Source: Cellvibrionales bacterium UBA1969 (GTDB taxonomy: Bacteria; Pseudomonadota; Gammaproteobacteria; Pseudomonadales; UBA7434). Taken from it: 9,405 nucleotides of DNA. The position numbers and the translations under genes were made by a program. The notes beneath the pieces are model-generated. The model worked only from the letters and a program-made list of their open reading frames with translations, made no database searches and was not told the DNA's origin. Location: positions 1 to 9,405 of the forward strand of contig DDDX01000103.1 in NCBI GenBank assembly GCA_002339085.1, given 5' to 3'. The stretch's first letter is position 1, and the number at the start of each line of letters is the position of its first letter. Positions 6,832 through 9,405 of this stretch are shown piece by piece.

Positions 6832-7689
6832 TTAAGGGGCTATTTTCTTAAATCGTAAAGTCATCCTATCACTTTCGCCAATGGCTAAGTATTTTTCTTT
6901 ATCTAGCTCTTTTTGCCGCAACGTTGGCGGCAAAGTCCAAACACCCTGCGGATGATCAGCAGTGTCATTGGTATTAGCATTAATATCAGATCGTGCTTCT
7001 AAAACAAAACCGGCTTGCTCGGCAATATCAATAACTACCGCTTCGGTCAAATAACCACTCATGCCTCCGCTAGCCAAAGTTGAAGACGGCCCCCTATGCT
7101 GCACTACACCTAACACACCACCTGGCTTTAATACATCATAAAACGCCTGGTAGACCTGAACAGCCACGCCACCTCTAACCCAGCCATGGGTATTACGAAA
7201 AGTTAGCACTCGGTCGACAGAATTATCCTCGCCTAAATACATACTTTGTGGAGGAGAAAAACCAATGATCTCAGCTTTACCAAATAAATCAGCTTGTTTC
7301 TCAAAACGATCAATCATCGCCTGAGTTAATCGATAACGGTAACTGGGCTGATCAGCCAGATCTACATCGTAGCCAGCCGCAACATAACGGCCTTGATCTT
7401 TTAAAAACGGCGCTAGAATTTCCGAATACCAAAGCCCGCCTGGCGAAATCTCAATGACTCGCTGAGTGGGTTTTATATCAAAAAAATTCAGCGTTTGCTC
7501 CGGATGACGATAAGAATTTCGGGCGCGATTTTTTTCGCTACGATGCTCTGCCTCAGCCAACACTGCAATACTGCTTAATGAAGTATCTGGAGTAGAATCT
7601 TCAGACTGCTCGCAGGCCGATAAAAAAATAACTAGAGTGCTTACAAAAAAAGCCTTTGCTGTCCTTTTAAGGATTCTAATATCTAACAT
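6832..7689 (-). CDS. Lipoprotein with SAM-methyltransferase fold (COG4798-like)
   Basis: A 285-aa predicted exported lipoprotein. The N-terminus MLDIRILKRTAK is basic, followed by a hydrophobic stretch and the lipobox LSAC with Cys26; Glu rather than Asp after the Cys suggests outer-membrane sorting. A Ser/Asp/Glu-rich linker leads to the family block RSEKNRARNSYRHPEQTL (50-67). Next is methyltransferase motif I, VIEISPGGLWYSEILAPFL (78-96), and later TFRNTHGWV and LKPGGVLGVVQHR, the usual strands of a class I SAM-dependent enzyme. The fold match is good; the reaction and substrate are unknown, and SAM is not expected outside the cytoplasm. ATG 7689 is chosen over ATG 7698 because GGGAG lies 9 bases before the former and directly abuts the latter. 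It lies 54 bp downstream of the DUF3604 gene on the same strand with no clear terminator between, so an operon is likely. Confidence 0.82.
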   Translation of the reverse strand: MLDIRILKRTAKAFFVSTLVIFLSACEQSEDSTPDTSLSSIAVLAEAEHRSEKNRARNSYRHPEQTLNFFDIKPTQRVIEISPGGLWYSEILAPFLKDQGRYVAAGYDVDLADQPSYRYRLTQAMIDRFEKQADLFGKAEIIGFSPPQSMYLGEDNSVDRVLTFRNTHGWVRGGVAVQVYQAFYDVLKPGGVLGVVQHRGPSSTLASGGMSGYLTEAVVIDIAEQAGFVLEARSDINANTNDTADHPQGVWTLPPTLRQKELDKEKYLAIGESDRMTLRFKKIAP

Positions 7690-7698
7690 ATACAACAT

Positions 7699-7703
7699 CT
7701 CCC
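7699..7703 (-). promoter_or_regulatory. Ribosome binding site that sets the methyltransferase start
   Basis: On the minus strand GGGAG ends directly before ATG 7698 (zero spacing, unusable) but lies 9 bases before in-frame ATG 7689. This moves the start three codons downstream and leaves a shorter, typical lipoprotein signal peptide. Confidence 0.75.
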
Positions 7704-7743
7704 AATCTATCTTTTGAAAAATAAACCCAGCCGCGTGATTTTT

Positions 7744-9405
7744 TTATTTCTTAGATGGACTATACCAAATTGCCGAGGTGATGGCTCGTTCTTGAAGCGA
7801 TTGGGGGGCTGGTGCCTCAACATTCAATATTTTCGCATCATAAGTTGTCCAGCGTGGCGTAGGTATTTCAATTACACGAGCGTAATACGCTGCCAGCTGC
7901 TGGTAATTAAAATCCGGATCTTGCCAGCGAGCAAAAAGTCCCACCCCACCAATTGAATTATCGTAGCTGGCAGAGGCCACATCAACCGTTGACACAACGG
8001 CTGGCATATTACCCTGAGAATCGATCTTACGTTGATCTGCAGCAGCAACATTATAGACCTTTTCATGACTTTGACCGTCGCTATCTAACCAAACTTTTAC
8101 GATCTGTGCTCGATCAAGATTCGCTCCGAGCGGATCCTTTTCTGCGTAAATAATAAATTCTGGGCCAGAACCTGAATCAATATCAACTAACTGACCACCC
8201 ATGGGTACACCTAATTTATATGCCTGAGCAACCCAATCCTCTGCTGCTAGAACTTGATCTGGAAAAGACTCTGCAGCAAAGAAACGTATTCTTATTCTCG
8301 GCCCAGAGGTCGCATAAGTTTCTTTGCGTTGCATTGCCTTAAATAGCGATTCACGCGTATTCTCTTCAGCCCAAATAGCTGCCAATCCCATTGCGCTCCA
8401 CATACCACCACGGTTGTAATCACGCGGCAACATTAGGGTTTTGCCCAAGCGAATGCCTGCCGTGCCATCGCCCATCGGTAACTTTCCGTGATAACTAGCC
8501 TCCTCTACTGGCGCACTAGCACCGTGACCATCGCTACTGCCAACAACGCCAAACTGGTAGGGATTAATACCTAATTTTTCATCGAGGACTAGTCCGGTGC
8601 GTAATGCTTCGCGCGCATAACTGCCTGAAGGTAAACTCTTACTCCCGTCTGCACTCAAACGTAAATCATGTATTTCAAAATCAGCAAATTCATCATGCTC
8701 TGACAGCAATGGATGTGTCTCAGAAGCACCTTTTACTTGAAGGATTTCACTAATCGGCTCATTACGTAAGCGCAGCGCACTGTATTCTGCAGTTATAGCG
8801 TTGCCAGCAAAATCGTTGACTCCGTACATCAAGCCATTACTTAAATTGGCATTGTGTGGAATTGCAATAGCGTCTTGGCCCTGTGATCGTTGCTTTTCTA
8901 ATACCTGCCATAGTGCGAGGGGGTCCTCAGAGTCTAAGGCGCTGAAGGGTCTATTAGGAACAGCGCTTGATCGATAAATAATATTACGATGAAGGTTATC
9001 CTCATTCGGCATAGAGGTCCATTCATAGGCGATAAATGAAGTAAAATGACCCGGTGAATTATGTCGTTCCGCACTGTCAATTGTGTGCTGCCAGGCAGCG
9101 TGGGTAATAGATTGATTAGCTAAACCACCAAAATTATCTATCCGTGTTTGTAAGTCTCCCATTTGGGAGATCACCGTTCTAAAGTAATTGAAAGTGATGC
9201 TAAGAGGATTACCACTACTGACAATTTTTTTTAAGCGCTCATTATTTTCCAACGGCCCATTCACATGTCTTGCTACACCCAACCACTCAGCATGATCAGT
9301 AACTGCCGCAAAATCCAGCGGCCTAGAAAGGCGAATAGGATAACCTAAGGCATGTTCAATGGTCCCCCCCTTAGCAAATGTGTAGGCCTGATCAGGCAAC
9401 GCTGT
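7744..9405 (-). CDS. DUF3604 family protein, N-terminus outside the window
   Basis: The visible 553 residues are the body and C-terminus of a DUF3604 (PF12228-type) protein; full members are usually somewhat over 600 aa, so roughly the first 100 residues are missing. These would include the expected export signal and the first metal-binding HxH-type motif. No true start is present: the TTG at 9399 is an internal Leu, and the frame continues to the window edge. Conserved family blocks are PDQAYTFAKGG (4-14), LDFAAVTDHAEWLG (30-43), YEWTSMP, NLHRNIIYRS, IPHNANLSNG, VVGSSDGHGA, YATSGPRIRIRFF and a C-terminal SAIWYSP. The spaced His/Asp motifs recall PHP-type metal-dependent hydrolases, but the function is not established. 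It lies upstream of the lipoprotein methyltransferase gene in a probable operon whose promoter is outside the window. Confidence 0.88.
   Translation of the reverse strand, partial: TALPDQAYTFAKGGTIEHALGYPIRLSRPLDFAAVTDHAEWLGVARHVNGPLENNERLKKIVSSGNPLSITFNYFRTVISQMGDLQTRIDNFGGLANQSITHAAWQHTIDSAERHNSPGHFTSFIAYEWTSMPNEDNLHRNIIYRSSAVPNRPFSALDSEDPLALWQVLEKQRSQGQDAIAIPHNANLSNGLMYGVNDFAGNAITAEYSALRLRNEPISEILQVKGASETHPLLSEHDEFADFEIHDLRLSADGSKSLPSGSYAREALRTGLVLDEKLGINPYQFGVVGSSDGHGASAPVEEASYHGKLPMGDGTAGIRLGKTLMLPRDYNRGGMWSAMGLAAIWAEENTRESLFKAMQRKETYATSGPRIRIRFFAAESFPDQVLAAEDWVAQAYKLGVPMGGQLVDIDSGSGPEFIIYAEKDPLGANLDRAQIVKVWLDSDGQSHEKVYNVAAADQRKIDSQGNMPAVVSTVDVASASYDNSIGGVGLFARWQDPDFNYQQLAAYYARVIEIPTPRWTTYDAKILNVEAPAPQSLQERAITSAIWYSPSKK

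Noticed and set aside
7711..7750. Terminator between the DUF3604 and methyltransferase genes
   Set aside because: Only weak A/T pairing around a GC-rich core can be drawn, with no stable stem followed by a T-run on the minus strand.
7714..7956. Plus-strand 80-codon open frame at the end of the DUF3604 gene
   Set aside because: It overlaps conserved DUF3604 coding sequence on the other strand and has no domain-like composition or clear start signal.
9364..9370. Seven-base C/G homopolymer in the DUF3604 gene as a phase-variation switch
   Set aside because: The frame is intact on both sides and encodes the expected family sequence (AKGGT); a tract of seven is short and could be chance.

Overview
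The window looks like chromosomal DNA of a marine-type gammaproteobacterium. The main evidence is a translation block: glnS-cysS on the minus strand, divergent from ppiB-lpxH on the plus strand, with a tRNA gene downstream of cysS. From memory, this is the arrangement seen in Pseudomonas and related lineages. LpxH implies a Gram-negative envelope. The moderate base composition, the DUF3604 protein and the COG4798-type lipoprotein methyltransferase would suit a Cellvibrionales/Spongiibacteraceae-like bacterium, but that placement is inference.

Layout, left to right. Positions 1-21 hold the 5' end of a minus-strand tRNA (probably Pro) that runs off the window, with a strong stable-RNA-type promoter at 58-86. 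cysS (200-1579) and glnS (1582-3318) form a tight minus-strand operon with a 2-bp gap. A divergent promoter region at 3319-3498 separates them from ppiB (3499-3993) and lpxH (4016-4762). A MATE-family exporter (4764-6119, minus) ends 1 bp from the lpxH stop. A 258-bp divergent intergenic region follows; it holds a near-consensus promoter embedded in a tandem 17-bp repeat, a 12-bp palindrome and a likely promoter for the MATE gene. Next is a small YiiD_C/hotdog-type thioesterase (6378-6830, plus). Its stop codon is again 1 bp from the end of a minus-strand gene, here a lipoprotein with a SAM-methyltransferase fold (6832-7689). Upstream of that, on the same strand, is a DUF3604 protein (7744-9405) whose N-terminus lies beyond the window.

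Together, the left part supplies tRNA charging (Gln, Cys), a proline tRNA, a proline isomerase and a lipid A step. The right part is accessory: an exporter, a predicted acyl-CoA thioesterase, and a probable two-gene unit of DUF3604 protein plus lipoprotein methyltransferase, both of unknown function and probably both envelope-located. Four start codons need care. The ATG is preferred over an upstream TTG for glnS and the thioesterase; the second of two nearby ATGs is preferred for the methyltransferase; and the DUF3604 gene has no true start in the window.

No insertion sequence, CRISPR array, prophage gene or clearly new defence-type system was found. The points most worth a second look are the alphaproteobacterial-looking CysRS in a gammaproteobacterial locus, the tandem CTTGACA repeats, and the exported methyltransferase next to DUF3604.
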